A DNA stretch of 64,000 nt from Hyalella azteca. Taxonomy: Eukaryota; Arthropoda; Malacostraca; Amphipoda; Hyalellidae. The position numbers were made by a program, and so were the translations under genes. The stretch spans positions 62,001 through 126,000 of the forward strand of contig NW_025930738.1 of NCBI RefSeq assembly GCF_000764305.2, read 5' to 3'. Each line of letters opens with the position of its first letter. Positions within the stretch are counted from its first letter, which is position 1. This document shows, in pieces, positions 1 to 13,400 of this stretch. The notes under the pieces were generated by a model that searched no databases, was not told where the DNA came from, and saw only the letters and a program-made list of their open reading frames with translations.

Positions 1-1329
1 GAACGGAGTTGCGTTCATTAAAGCCATTAAATTTTAACAAGCTCATCAACATCATCGGTGAAATGGCTCGATTTAATTAGTAGCACAGCATTACGGAGAT
101 ACTCTAAACATTTTTTTACCTGTGACATAATTAACATCAATGCTAAATAATTAATAGAATATTATAGAAAGGGTAAGAACTTGTAAATGATTTGGTGCGA
201 CCCAGTTGCCGTCGCAGCGAACAGATTGGCAATAGGGCAAGAAGCTAAGTGTAAGTTGCATTCAATACGCTCAACGGAACGCACGTACACGAAAAAAATG
301 ATGATTTGGTAATAAAATTAATTAACAAATTCCATTAAGTAACATAAACTAATTAAATGAATTAGGAATTGCCATTAATTATTATAAAAACTGGAAAAAG
401 CCAGTTCAGGCGGCTATTTTGGTTTTAGTCTCTTCGGTATAAATTTAGTCGTTGTTCTGTTCATAATGCCCTTATTTTGGGAAGTTCCTAAGTGAGGATG
501 AAGCAGGTTTCCGAAAATTTTCCAATGAAATTATACTTCATTTTCCTGAGTATTTTCATTGCTCTTTAAATTTTCATGAAAATTCTTCTAAAAATATTAC
601 TTCGAAACATATAACACTGAAAAAAAATTATTTAAGGTACACCGAAAGAACAGCTTTTTTCAGTTAATGACGCATTGGGTTGATTCTTCGGTTTCCATTT
701 CTGCTGCTGGCCTTTTCTGCGAATCTTCTGTGCAGGCTTCTTGCTGAGTTTGCTGCTCATGTGTAGACGATAGGAAATCTGATGGACAGGAATTTATTAT
801 TAGGTCCGATATCACCAAGTACGTCCTGATACGCCAACACTGCGCAAGACTCGGCGTTTCTCTTCTGCAACTGGAATATTCTCTTGTTACGATAATTAAT
901 TTGTTTTCTCCGCATGCCTAGTAAAATTGGATGATTTTCTCTTCCTTAAATTATTCATTAGAAAGTGCTTACTGATCTTCAAGTAACATACAAAATAACC
1001 GACGTGGGTAATAGCCGACAATAAAACTAAAATCGAGGTAAAAGCTATTTATATACATGCTAACTGTCCACTGATATTCATAATTAGATGAAAAAATCGG
1101 TAACTACATATATACTTTTAAATGTGAATAGTGAGGACGGGGTGCAACTATGACAAACTCGCGTGCGAGTCCTGCGTCAAGGAAAATACCAACTTATTTA
1201 AACCAATACAGGGAAAATGGTAAATCCCAGAACATACTTTACATATTTATAAGTAGTAATTAAACTCTAAACTTCTTGAAACCGTAACTTTAGGTTTGCT
1301 CGTATAACCAGAGCATGCAAGTAACTCAC
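1..1329. other. Presumed 3' end / downstream flank of the aldehyde oxidase gene
   Basis: AT-rich sequence with no ORF I can support. On the minus strand a short open stretch at about 770-660 (Lys/Gln-rich in one frame, Glu/Gln-rich in another) follows an AG and could be a terminal exon, but nothing in it is recognisable. Confidence 0.4.
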
Positions 1330-1407
1330 CACGGTTTTCGCGGAGCACAAACTGCGAGCGGTCAACCAGGCACAGCTGCTGAATGCGCTCGACTGTCAGA
1401 GGCGACG
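1330..1407 (-). CDS. Aldehyde oxidase exon 29, near C-terminus
   Basis: Acceptor CTCAG, donor CGTG|GTGAGT. It encodes [19 protein letters not shown] then VLREN, matching SP.TPERI...C at the family C-terminus. Either a short last exon lies further left or the frame runs on through the donor to a stop near 1247. A weak candidate terminal segment is at about 665-770. Confidence 0.85.
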
Positions 1408-4400
1408 CTGAGGAGCAGATGTTTTGTAACTTAATTAATAAAGTCCATACCGTTAATAAAAACAAATGTTAGCTTGGTGAATATGGGATAACAAGTTTTC
1501 CTTCATATGTTAATCACTGTTTCCTATTGTTCTCGTACGTCGGCCTTGTACATTTCACTTATAATACCGTCTCTTTGCATTGTACCTACTTTCTTTGGCG
1601 TTACTTGGATCTAATAGAACAATGCACAATTTATCAAATATGGTACAATAACAATAAACGATTTTTTGCAGGAATTTAAATCAATGAATAGTTTAACCAA
1701 TATAATTTTAAATTATTCCATATCAAATGGGATAGACGAAACCTGCCTAATTGAAATGTACATGAGGTCACTACAACCATTAATCAGAATGTCTTTGTAA
1801 TTGCGGAACGAAAGTGTCTGTAAAATAGATACAGCTAATGTGAACAATTGCAGTAAGCAACCTTTGTGAACAAGAATAATAAAACCGCTTAGCATATATA
1901 AGAATACTAGACTCATTAGCACTACCATCACGGGGACGTGGACATTACGAGATTTTCCTCGATCTGGCAAAGATTTTTAGTCTCATCACCATACAAATTT
2001 TCAAACTGCGCGAGCTACGCCGGGTTCAAATTGTTATTCACTGACATTTTTATTTACATCATTTATACAATTTTTCAATTGGAAAATATTGTTACAGAAT
2101 CAAGTAATAGGAAGAAACTATAGTGATAAATAATTTTGCGACAAAAATAATATTGTCTTACGAATATGAAACCATCCCATGACGCCGGCATCGGCCCTGG
2201 CGGCCGCTATGGCTTGTCGGAGAGCGCCGACGATCCCGAACGCCAAGCACAGCGGCGGCTCTCCAGTCGCTACCATGGAGGACAAGTGGATAACTTATAA
2301 TCTATATTGTTTTTGTTTTACAAATATTGGTATATATCAACTTTCTCAGAATAAATCTGTTTTGATTGTTTCTAAAAATTAAATCGGTATACTGCTAGAA
2401 ACAATAAAGAAAACCAATGGAATAAATATTTTTAGTAGATTTTTCAGTAAAGAAGAATAACCTTTCGAGCTGAGCACGCCGAAGGGATTAGGCGCATTCG
2501 ACAGGAGCGTCACGCGAAGATCTGCTGGAATGTCCAGGGCCGTGGGAGGCTTGTACTCCTGATTGGAGTTGAATTTGGAAATTTTTAGCGCATTTTCTCA
2601 TTTATGGAAAAAATGCACTATTGTGCTCACCATGTCCGTCCGTCTGTGTGTCCGTCTGTCTATCCGTCCGTAACTTCACGTTTTTGTCGACGAGAAAATG
2701 CGCTCTCATGCTGTCATGCACAGCAGTGAGTACTGAGTTATATTTTTTCCCTTTAGCACTTCTTACTTATTATTATCGCCTATTTTAATAATAAACCAGT
2801 TATTTTTAATGCCTCTACCTCAAATTAAAACTTTTTAAATCTCTCTATATAAAAGATCGGGTTCCAAAGGCCGGATCCCTTGTGAATCAAGTCACGAAAA
2901 GTTCATGAATCGGCAACAGGCCATGGGCCTATTTCTTCAACGCCGACACTTCTCTTCTATTCTATTCTATGGCGATATTTTACATGGATAATAGACCGGA
3001 AGTGCGTACATGTGACGAAAGCGCTCCGACGTTTTCGTCACACGACGACGTACAATTATCCATCAAAGTTCGAATTTAATGCGTTAAAGGGATTAACGTC
3101 TATACTCGAACGCTTCGTATAGAGGTCGGGCCTCGAAAAATAACTCAATCAATTATCGCCTCACTTTCAACAAAACACAGAATTACAATTCGAACGTCAG
3201 AAACCACAATGAATACTCATGATGACACTTGCACAAACTACTAAAAACCAGCGACCGTTTTTGATTTGCTAACAGAAAATAGCCATGGCAATCAAGATAC
3301 ATAAAACCAGTTTTCCGCCCCATTCCACTAGTGTCGAGAAACAAAGAAAGTAAATTCGCGAATATCAGACATTGTGTCGACCAATTTCGTTAAGATTGAA
3401 AAAACTTCGCAACTCGGGACTTTGTATTTCGGAAGGATAAGTGTGTGACGAGTGACGGTTGAGCAAAAAGTCTCACACCAAAACCAAAGCAAAAACAAAA
3501 CAGCACCCTCTCTATCTCTTACTCCTATTGCCTATCCGTCTCAGACAAGAATATTGAAGCATACGATGTCGATGATCTCAAAGAAGATTAATTTAATATA
3601 CCTTGATCACAAAGAAGTTTTGCAGTTACTAAGACAAAGAACCAAAAACATTATTATCATGAATTTGAACGGTGCCGAATAGTCATGATTTTAAACATCC
3701 CTGGTCCTATATATTCAAGCCTCTGCCATTTTTTGTCCACGGATATTAGCTTCTCTGCAGCAATGAGCTTGAGCGACGACCAGTTTATAAACGAGCTTAT
3801 TAATGCAGAATGAAAGGTGGTAATGAAAATCTTTCTGTGGTCGCATGACTAAAGAATTAGATCTCGAAGTCCAATAATTGATTTAGTTATTGTTATTTTG
3901 ATTTTGTATCAAGTTGTGACAACGAAACTCTAAGTGAACCTCACATACACGAAACTGGCTTCAAACACTTCAATAAAACAAGAAACTTTCCCCTTTAGAC
4001 GCAGCCAGATCAGTGAACAAACAATTCGCGTTCTATTTTTCCAATGACCTACAATGAGAAGTCATATCTTTAGAGTAAATGACTTCGTGCTCCGAAGATG
4101 GATGATTCTCTCACTTCAAAAGCCACTTGAAAACAGGAAGTGAATCTATTCACATTTTTTGGATAAAGTAGAGAAACATTATGGGCAATTTATTGGCCTT
4201 TCAATTCAGAAAAGAATTTTTCAATTCAGAAAAGAATCGCGATTTAGAATGGTCTTGTACACACCAAACAAGTTTCGCTTCACGAGTGCCACAAAACACC
4301 TCGGGGCACAACTATATTCCTTTCCCCTTACTTCTGTCAACTCGGTCGCTCTAGAAGACAGGAGACCAGCTCAGCCTAACGTCGTAGTGTCCAAACACTG

Positions 4401-7400
4401 GATGGAGCTATGAGAGTCTGGGTCAAAGCTTTATGTCCCAATACCTGAATGCAGTTCGCAAGCTCAATGATTAATGAATCTAATGGNNNNNNNNNNNNNN
4501 NNNNNNNNNNNNNNNNNNNNNNNNNNNNNNNNNNNNNNNNNNNNNNNNNNNNNNNNNNNNNNNNNNNNNNNNNNNNNNNNNNNNNNNNNNNNNNNNNNNN
4601 NNNNNNNNNNNNNNNNNNNNNNNNNNNNNNNNNNNNNNNNNNNNNNNNNNNNNNNNNNNNNNNNNNNNNNNNNNNNNNNNNNNNNNNNNNNNNNNNNNNN
4701 NNNNNNNNNNNNNNNNNNNNNNNNNNNNNNNNNNNNNNNNNNNNNNNNNNNNNNNNNNNNNNNNNNNNNNNNNNNNNNNNNNNNNNNNNNNNNNNNNNNN
4801 NNNNNNNNNNNNNNNNNNNNNNNNNNNNNNNNNNNNNNNNNNNNNNNNNNNNNNNNNNNNNNNNNNNNNNNNNNNNNNNNNNNNNNNNNNNNNNNNNNNN
4901 NNNNNNNNNNNNNNNNNNNNNNNNNNNNNNNNNNNNNNNNNNNNNNNNNNNNNNNNNNNNNNNNNNNNNNNNNNNNNNNNNNNNNNNNNNNNNNNNNNNN
5001 NNNNNNGTGCACGGCTGGTGGAGGGGTGGTGGTCAAGGCCGGAAGAGGACAAAGCCGAGTGGTGCACGGCTGATTGGTAGATGTCCGGAGAGATGCAAGG
5101 CGTTCGATTCAGGGCTTATTGGTGCACAAAATTGGTGGTGCACGGCTGCGCTCCCGAGGTGTAATAAAAAATCATTGAATATGCTTTGTTCGTCTTTTCT
5201 TTGCTTTAACGACTGTAGTTGTGACTCCGAAGTTGCAATGTTGCCTTCAGGAATAAATGACTTTCCGTGAAGCTACATAATGAATCTTTATAATAAATGA
5301 CAATTTGCAATTCATTGAAGTCGCTCAAGATTCACTCCCCTCATTGGATTTATTGTGAATTTTAAGTTTAGGAAGAATCTATTCATTATATTCATGGATA
5401 TTCTTGAGCTTATTAAAACATAATGGATTTCGATTATTTAGCGCTTGCGTCTCACTGCTACTACGAACAAAAAATGTACATCTCTCTGCTGATTACCGGG
5501 GTAAGCCACGTGCCACTTACATTCGAAGACTTTGAAAGAAGGGCTGTCAACCTTTCTCTCCGACTTTTTTCATTCAGTCAAACTTTTCGGAAATATTGTT
5601 TTTGATGAATATCCAGTTGTTTCAAGTATCCCAGAAAAACGTTTCAACACAGTAACACATTCATGTGGATCAATCTCGACGCTCTGACGAACATATCCAG
5701 TAAAGAAACAGTATGGAAAGACATGAATATCCTTTCACGGCAGAAAAAAGTGACGCAATGCGCTTCACATCATGCCAATATCACCCAGCTGAAACAAGGC
5801 ACGTTGACCGGCTGTCCGTTGGGTGCATGGAAACATAAATCTTGGCAAAGCCAAGGTACAATCATCAGTGCTGCTCTCAGACTCGACAGAACAGCCCCAA
5901 GATTGAGGACTTGATAATGAAGCACATTCAATTGGTCTATGCAAAATCATTAGCCGTGAATTCATCCGAATTTACAGGCCGAAGTCGTTAGTCAGTAGGT
6001 CTTCCACAATGCCCAGGTATCGATACCGTAGCCCTGCAGCGACAACTGCAGCAGGCACTGCACTATAATTGGCGGCGTGACAGCTGTCAAAATGAACCTG
6101 AAATAAGGTTTAATTTTACTGTTAATGATGTTTAAGTTAATTATTGATAAATGTTAAATAATGTTAATACAGTTAATTTAATGGATGGTTGGTTTAGTCA
6201 AATTTTCAAATGAAGTTAACCTGAACAATCATCATTATCTTAATTTAACCTGATATTAAGCTTTTTCAAAATCACAAAAGAATTATACTAAATCAAATTA
6301 CGTTTAAAAATTTCTCTGATAACCAACTCATAGCTTTCATTTGACCATTTTTGATAACATATTGTTAAGGAAATTTCGTGCTTCCTTCGACGAGAGTGAA
6401 AGATGATTCGATACAGGACTTTATTGGTTCAAAAGTGGTTTCTGTAACAAGTGGAAATATGACAATACATTAACTTCAATCGTGATATAATAACTGGTAT
6501 ATGAATCAACTGCGGTTTCAATTACCTAGTGAACAAGTAAAGATCGGTAAAAAATTGACATTGGTACAAAATAGACTATATATTCAAACAAGAATCTTAC
6601 CGAATCATCGGAAAAACTAGGTTGCCTTGAGACGTAGGAAATTCGAGGTCGTGGTACTATACTGCAACGTTATACAAATAAAACTGAACGTGACGAGAAC
6701 AATATCACCTTGCATCGGACATTAAGGGTCGAACCGATGTGTTATCGAGAGACCTAAAACAAATCTTATTCCATAACAAAATTTAGATGAGACCATAAAG
6801 TCGGCCAGGAGGTTCTGACTAGTCGCTGATTGCGATCAGTTGGCCAACTGACCCAGATTAACTTTGCGCCGAGTGTAGTGACTATTCGGCCGAAGCCTAG
6901 GCTGTCCCCGAATTTTGTTAGGGTAGGGTATAAGTCCGCTTCGGTTCAGGGATTGAAGGGCAGCCTCTGGGCAGCTTGCAAGCTCGGTATGACTCGGCTC
7001 GGCCAACCCTTGTCATACTCTCAGGCGACTATGAAGTCGGAAAAGAGATTTCGAACAGCAGCTGATTTCGATCAGTTGGCCAAGCAGACTCAGAATAACT
7101 TTGCACAGAGTGCAGCAACTATTCGGCCGAAGCCTTGGCGGTCCCCGAATTTTGAAAGGGTTTAGGCCATGCTTGAAATGCATGTGCATTTAGAATGCCA
7201 AACTATGCATTTAGGGCAGCATTTAAATTGCAGTTTTATTTTAAATAATATACCCACGAGACTTCATTCTTATATATAAAAAAGTGAGTAATATACCCAA
7301 GCATGAAGCTCCAAAGCCAAGGAAAGCCGAGTAGAAAATGAGAGACGACGGCAACGACGACGGTCTCGACGATGCACGGCACACTGGAGAGCCTGAAGAT

Positions 7401-10400
7401 CACGAACGGCATAGTCTTGAGGACTTTTGGGTCCAAAATCAGTCCTCCTCGGAGAATAATTACCACAACCGCTATGCCCCTGAGGAATGCAGGGCTTTGA
7501 ATTTTCGGTGAACCTCTCTTACATGGGTTATTTTATGGATATGGCCAGAATGACTGGACGAATAACCATATAAATATATCTTGCAAGAAATAAATGATGA
7601 TGATATAATAAAAATAGTTTAAAAGTTCTCTGTTAACTGCAGAGAACATTTATAAATACTGACGTGCTTTAAAGACTATACTTGATAGCAAAACTGCCTA
7701 TGGCAAACAAAGAATGGCTACAGCCGTTTGGTTAGTGGCGGATATAGAACGTCATAAATGAATTCACTAGATAATTAGAGTAACTTGTATCATGGATTTA
7801 GGGAAATTCTTAGAATAATACTGGTGAACCATCACCGAAATGCAATAAATGACATTGTGTAATAATAGAACTTAGTTTTCATTTTGAACGAAAAAGACCC
7901 ATAAATGGTGAAACTGGCTTTCTCGCGACCCAGTCTGCGAGTAGAAATGTACCTTAGGAGTGAATTTATTACAGAATTGGATATATTTTTCGTACAATCA
8001 NATGCCACCATGAGAAGCTTCAAAAATAAGAAAATGAACAAAAATAATAACTCTAAAATATAAAATAGTATATTAGTGAGGCTGAGATAATAAATAAAAA
8101 TATTACCTGTGAGAGTTTGCCACCGATCACTGAGGCGACGTAAACGACGAGGAGAGAGAACAAGTTTCCACCCGCAGCAGCGACGTCGCCAGCCATGAAG
8201 TACAGCGCCCCCCAGGCCAACAGTAGCAAGGATACGAACGTCAACACCTTGCCCACCTGACACGTTCATATCAATCGGTACGGTAGTGAGGCAGGCCTAC
8301 ACAGTAGTTAGTTATGAAAGAGGTTAGGTAAGGTTAGGTTAGGCAATGTTTGGTTCGGTTAGGCTGGATCAGGTTAGGTTAAGTTGGGTTAGGTTTTGGT
8401 TGGGCTTGGGTCAGGTAAGATCAGATCAGGTCAGGTCGAGTCGGCTTGTGTTGGGGTTTTTGGGTTTATGGGTTTTAGGGTTTTAGTGGTTGTTTAGGTT
8501 ATGTTGGGTTGGGTTAGGTTGAGATAAATTTAGTTGGGTTAAACCGTTAGATTCTAGATCTTATATTGCGGGGCTTTTTCCAGTTCCATAATTGCTGCGT
8601 GCTCTCTAGAGCTAGTATTTCTGTGCTGTTTTTAGGTCTAGCATTGCTCTAGTGTGCCTAGATCACTTCCCCGTGAGGCAATATTGTCCCAAATAATAAG
8701 CATTTAAAATGCATGCATTAAGTTTGTGACTTCAGTTGTTAAGATTAATAGTTTTATTTGTGACAGATTTATCTTTCATCGACCTTATAGCTCTCGTCGC
8801 AATCGAGTTCACTGCATTGGAAAATATTTCTAACGGCCGTTATTTCTGTACTTATAAATACATTCCGATACACAAAAAAAATTATTTGAATGTATTTCAT
8901 TTCAGTTGAAGAGTTTTGGTTTTGAGAACGATTATATACATTGCTCCTGAAATAGTGCTCCAGCCATTTACTTAGTAGCCCAGCCATTTACCTTGCCGTA
9001 GGGAGAGCACGCGAAGACGCACTCGAGGTTATCGCTTGTATTAGGGGTTGAGGGCGGCGGGTCGTCCAGCGTGGCGGGTGAGCACCAGTCGCAATTCAGT
9101 AGTCGAGATCCCAGATACGACAGGCCTCGAACCGCTGTGTTCATGCTACCCAGACCTGCACTAGTTAAGAGCGCCAGTTACTCTAACCCTTCTGTCACGG
9201 ATTCATTTACCGTCATCAATGCTATTCGTACCTAGTGGTTTGGGACAGATAAGTCCAGTCAGTCACGAAATGGTCAAGCTTGAGTTTGTTCAGGGTATTC
9301 CTAGGGGTCTTCGTTTAGAAAACTTTAAGAAAATTTATGCCTTACCTATTCTTTAGAAATTATAACTAACAATTATTAGTTCCTGAGAGTTTTATCAATG
9401 AAATTGCTAGCATCGTACACAAAAATTTAATTATTGACAATTCTCACTAAAGAGATTTTGTTTGAACTCACTAACATGACAAAGAGCTTAACTATAACAC
9501 CCAGCAAAATTAATCATAGTAACTTCGAGTCTTTTGTGGTGACTCCAGTTGATGTCAAGTCTAATGTGATGACTGTAGTCGAAGACAAGTCTTATGTGAG
9601 GACTGTAGTCCATGTCAAGTCTCATGTGGTGGTCGTAATCGAAGTCGTCATATGTGAGGACTGTCGTACAAGTCAAGTCTCATGTGGTGATCGTAATCGA
9701 AGTTATGTCTTTGTAGTCGAAATCCATATGTGGTGGTTACATGAGGTCACTACAACCATTAATCAGAATGTCTTTGTAATTGCGGAACGAAAGTGTCTGT
9801 AAAATAGATACAGCTAATGTGAACAATTGCAGTAAGCAACCTTTGTGAACAAGAATAATAAAACCGCTTAGCATATATAAGAATACTAGACTCATTAGCA
9901 CTACCATCACGGGGACGTGGACATTACGAGATTTTCCTCGATCTGGCAAAGATTTTTAGTCTCATCACCATACAAATTTTCAAACTGCGCGAGCTACGCC
10001 GGGTTCAAATTGTTATTCACTGACATTTTTATTTACATCATTTATACAATTTTTCAATTGGAAAATATTGTTACAGAATCAAGTAATAGGAAGAAACTAT
10101 AGTGATAAATAATTTTGCGACAAAAATAATATTGTCTTACGAATATGAAACCATCCCATGACGCCGGCATCGGCCCTGGCGGCCGCTATGGCTTGTCGGA
10201 GAGCGCCGACGATCCCGAACGCCAAGCACAGCGGCGGCTCTCCAGTCGCTACCATGGAGGATGAGTGGATAACTTATAATCTATATTGTTTTTGTTTTAC
10301 AAATATTGGTATATATCAACTTTCTCAGAATAAATCTGTTTTGATTGTTTCTAAAAATTAAATCGGTATACTGCTAGAAACAATAAAGAAAACCAATGGA

Positions 10401-13400
10401 ATAAATATTTTTAGTAGATTTTTCAGTAAAGAAGAATAACCTTTCGAGCTGAGCACGCCGAAGGGGTTAGGCGCATTCGACAGGAGCGTCACGCGAAGAT
10501 CTGCTGGAATGTCCAGGGCCGTGGGAGGCTTGTACTCCTGATTGGGTTTTAATTTAGAAATTTTTAGCGCATTTTCTCATTTATGGAAAAAATGCACTAT
10601 TGTGCTCGCCATGTCCGTCCGTCTGTCTGTCCGTCCGTGACTTCACGTTTTTGTCGACAAGAAAATGCGCTCTCTTGCAGTCACTCACTGCAGTGAGTAC
10701 TGAGTTATATTTTTCCCTTTTGCACTTCTTACTTATTATTATCGCCTATTTTAATAATAAACCAGTTATTTTTAATGCCTCTACCTCAAATTAAAACTTT
10801 TTAAATCTCTCTATATTAGACTTCTTTTCAGAGTAAGAAATAATGCAACCTTGTATTCCTCGACTTACCCACGTGCCAGTGACAAGTTTCTCGCCAGTCT
10901 TGGCATCAAACTGCAGGTACTCTGAGGTGTGCAGTCCAAGGCCCATCACGAAGGCGCCTTCCACCTGCCCCACGTCCACGTAGGGGGACAAGCTTCGTCC
11001 AGCGTCCTCTATCACGTCAGCTCGACGTGTCTTATAAGAAAATATACGTCCAAGATGTCCAGTATTATATATACGTCCAGTATTATACGTCCAAATATAC
11101 GTCCAGTATTATACCATGCTAAAAATATGAAACATTTGCAACCAAATATTCATCAAATCATACAGCGCTTCAGGAACATGAGGTTTACGATGTGAAGATG
11201 AATCAGCCAAGGTATTTCGATTGTTAATTAACATTCATGGAAGTGTCTCTACTGCTATTAGTGAGAGATCAGCTGACGTTGAGACGAGAGTTATATGTCG
11301 GACTGGACACTTTAATTGAGAGGAACCAATTTGTGGCTGAGTAGTTTATAGCAATGTAATGCCCACTGTCAAAAGGGTACTTCAGCCAGACGGTCGAAGA
11401 AGAAACCCGTGTATCCATTCTCTTGCCTCATGCTGTATCAATATGCTCAAGATAAATGACGGAAATAAATTAAGTATTACTTTCATTTATCACGAAGCAA
11501 ACATTTTGGTGCCCCCTTATTATATGCAACTAATACAATGCACCAAAGGACAATGACTCTACGACTAAAGTGATGGGTGAGGAAAAACGATAGCGCTCTC
11601 AACACGGCGTGATTATAACATATCACAGTATAATTGTCATTACAGAGGAACGAGTACAGTATGGGTACACAGCCATTACTTTCGGCCATCAGGCTGCCGT
11701 ATTTCTACAGTGAGTACCACATTACTACGATCCTGCCGGCTGCCAACGAATTCTGTCTTATTAAAGTACCTAATCATTTTATAAACATGCATAGTGCATC
11801 CGGAGAGCTCATGTTCTGATGACACATAAACCGTCCATTCAGCGTTTGGGACTCCAGGGTGACTGCGCTGTGGAGATGCAAACTTCAGTGTCAATAATGC
11901 CGGATAAATGAAACATGTGGTCTTTGCTGATCACTCGCAGACACATTTCTTGGCACGCACAGTCGCTAACGAAACCTACATTTAAGGTGTGGTAGTATAG
12001 GGTGATGAAAACGCATGTTCCATGACAGTTGGTGCTCAAAAATAAATTCTTTAGCAAATTTACAATCCTTTTAAAGTTTCTAATTGTTGAACTCTAAGAA
12101 ACAAATTTAATAAATGAAATAATTTGGATTAGTATATTTTAGAATAATGAATATAGCTCTGAATGATCCAAATAATGATTTGCGTAATGCAGAACAGTTC
12201 ACGAGAAAATTTTCTTTGGAGACAATCTATTCTGTAGCTGCATTAGCACGACTCAGTTACTTAGTTTCAAAATTATACTGAAGAGAAACTATTTCAGCAA
12301 ACGGTTGAAAATTTCGGATATTATTGAGAGGTCTGACCTTTTCTACAATTCGATCCGACTTCATAGAATTTGTACCTTCTCTCTATTACGTCAAGTTGGC
12401 GTGGCATACGCGCAGGCATCGAAATTGTGCTAACATAGGGCAAAAATTTGAGAACTGCCTTGACAATAAGTAACCTTGAAATAATTAAACTCAGACCTCA
12501 AATTTATTTTATAACTTACGATATACATGCCGGTGAGTACGTCTATCTCCACTTCTATGCAAGTGCCTCCCCAAACGATATAGCTCTTGGGCAGCTGCTT
12601 AGAGAAAGTCCTGTCAAATTTAAACAAAACTTAATGAAATAATTACATGAAGGGGACATTAGAAGGAAGACTGACACCTAAAAGAACTTAGAAAATTATT
12701 ATACGTATGTTACTCACTGGAATTTAATTATGTTTGCTATACTGACCAGTAGCGCTGACTGGGGTTCTGTTGTGTTTACCCCCACCAGTAGCGTTGACTT
12801 TGGTTTTGTCATGTTAGCAACAGACCTGCATGGTTGACTAAGGTTTTGTCATAGAATAGTATAGAATAGAAGTGTCGGCATTGAAGAAAATAGGCCCATG
12901 GCCTGTTGACGATTCTTGAATTTTTCGTGACTTGATTCACAAGGGATCCGGCCTTTGGAACCCGATCATGTTTGCAACTAACCAGTAACGCTAACTGGGC
13001 TTTAATTATAGCATGTTGGCAACAGACCAGTTACGCAGACTAGGGTTAAGATGAGAGTTTCAGAGACTAACCAATAGCGCTCGCATAGGTCAATATCCTT
13101 CAGGAAGCAGAGCCTGACGAGCAGCGGCCACGGAAGGAGTTGCTGGTCCAGCGTGCTGCTGAAGGCACGTATGCGTTTCCTCAGCCGCTCGCAGCAAATC
13201 TTAATGGCCTTATATAGGTGAGATAAAGTTAACCTGATTAAAAACCCTGTATTGTTAACTCCTTTAATATGATAATTCAAAATCACATGTGGCCAACAAA
13301 TAGATTTTGGATATCCTCTGAGGAATGATATATCAATCAATAAAAAAAGTAACCAAAGAAAAGAAATAAATGAGAGTTAAATCGTTATCTCCATGCACTA

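Larger units (their letters stand above)
1759..2850. repeat. Segmental duplication, left copy (aldehyde oxidase exons 27-28)
   Basis: Direct repeat of 9738-10816. The copies agree base for base over most of about 1,080 bp, including introns. Differences include GACA/GATG near 2281/10261, AGGGATT/AGGGGTT near 2485/10465, and changes in the TCTG/TCCG tract. It runs from the shared TACATGAGGTCA to the shared CTCTCTATAT. Confidence 0.95.
5985..9155 (-). pseudogene. SLC9B: SLC9B (NHA-type Na+/H+ antiporter) partial, degenerate copy A
   Basis: Four segments match the intact SLC9B gene at 36080-44152 in order and orientation: 9155-8992, 8256-8107, 7479-7297 and a decayed one at 6097-5985. The exon corresponding to 41166-41281 is absent from 8106-7480. 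The fourth segment needs a frameshift, and all later membrane-domain exons are missing. The fragment sits between the two copies of aldehyde oxidase exons 27-28. It is a truncated duplicate, or part of another locus joined in by assembly. Confidence 0.8.
9738..10816. repeat. Segmental duplication, right copy
   Basis: Partner of 1759-2850, same orientation, about 8 kb away. Its left edge meets a 30-bp degenerate minisatellite; its right edge lies 53 bp from exon 26. High identity in non-coding DNA means a recent event or an assembly duplicate. Confidence 0.95.

Noticed and set aside
660..770. Terminal exon of the aldehyde oxidase
   Set aside because: An AG and open frames exist, but the tail is not recognisable and two frames fit equally badly; left as a possibility only.
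4449..5270. Long open frames of 190-273 codons on both strands
   Set aside because: They run through the 520-base N gap and contain almost no real sequence.
8310..8545. Telomere-derived (TTAGG)n tract
   Set aside because: Too irregular: GGTTAGG words are mixed with GGTCAGG and GGGTTTT, so only a loose GGTTAGG-rich repeat is supported.
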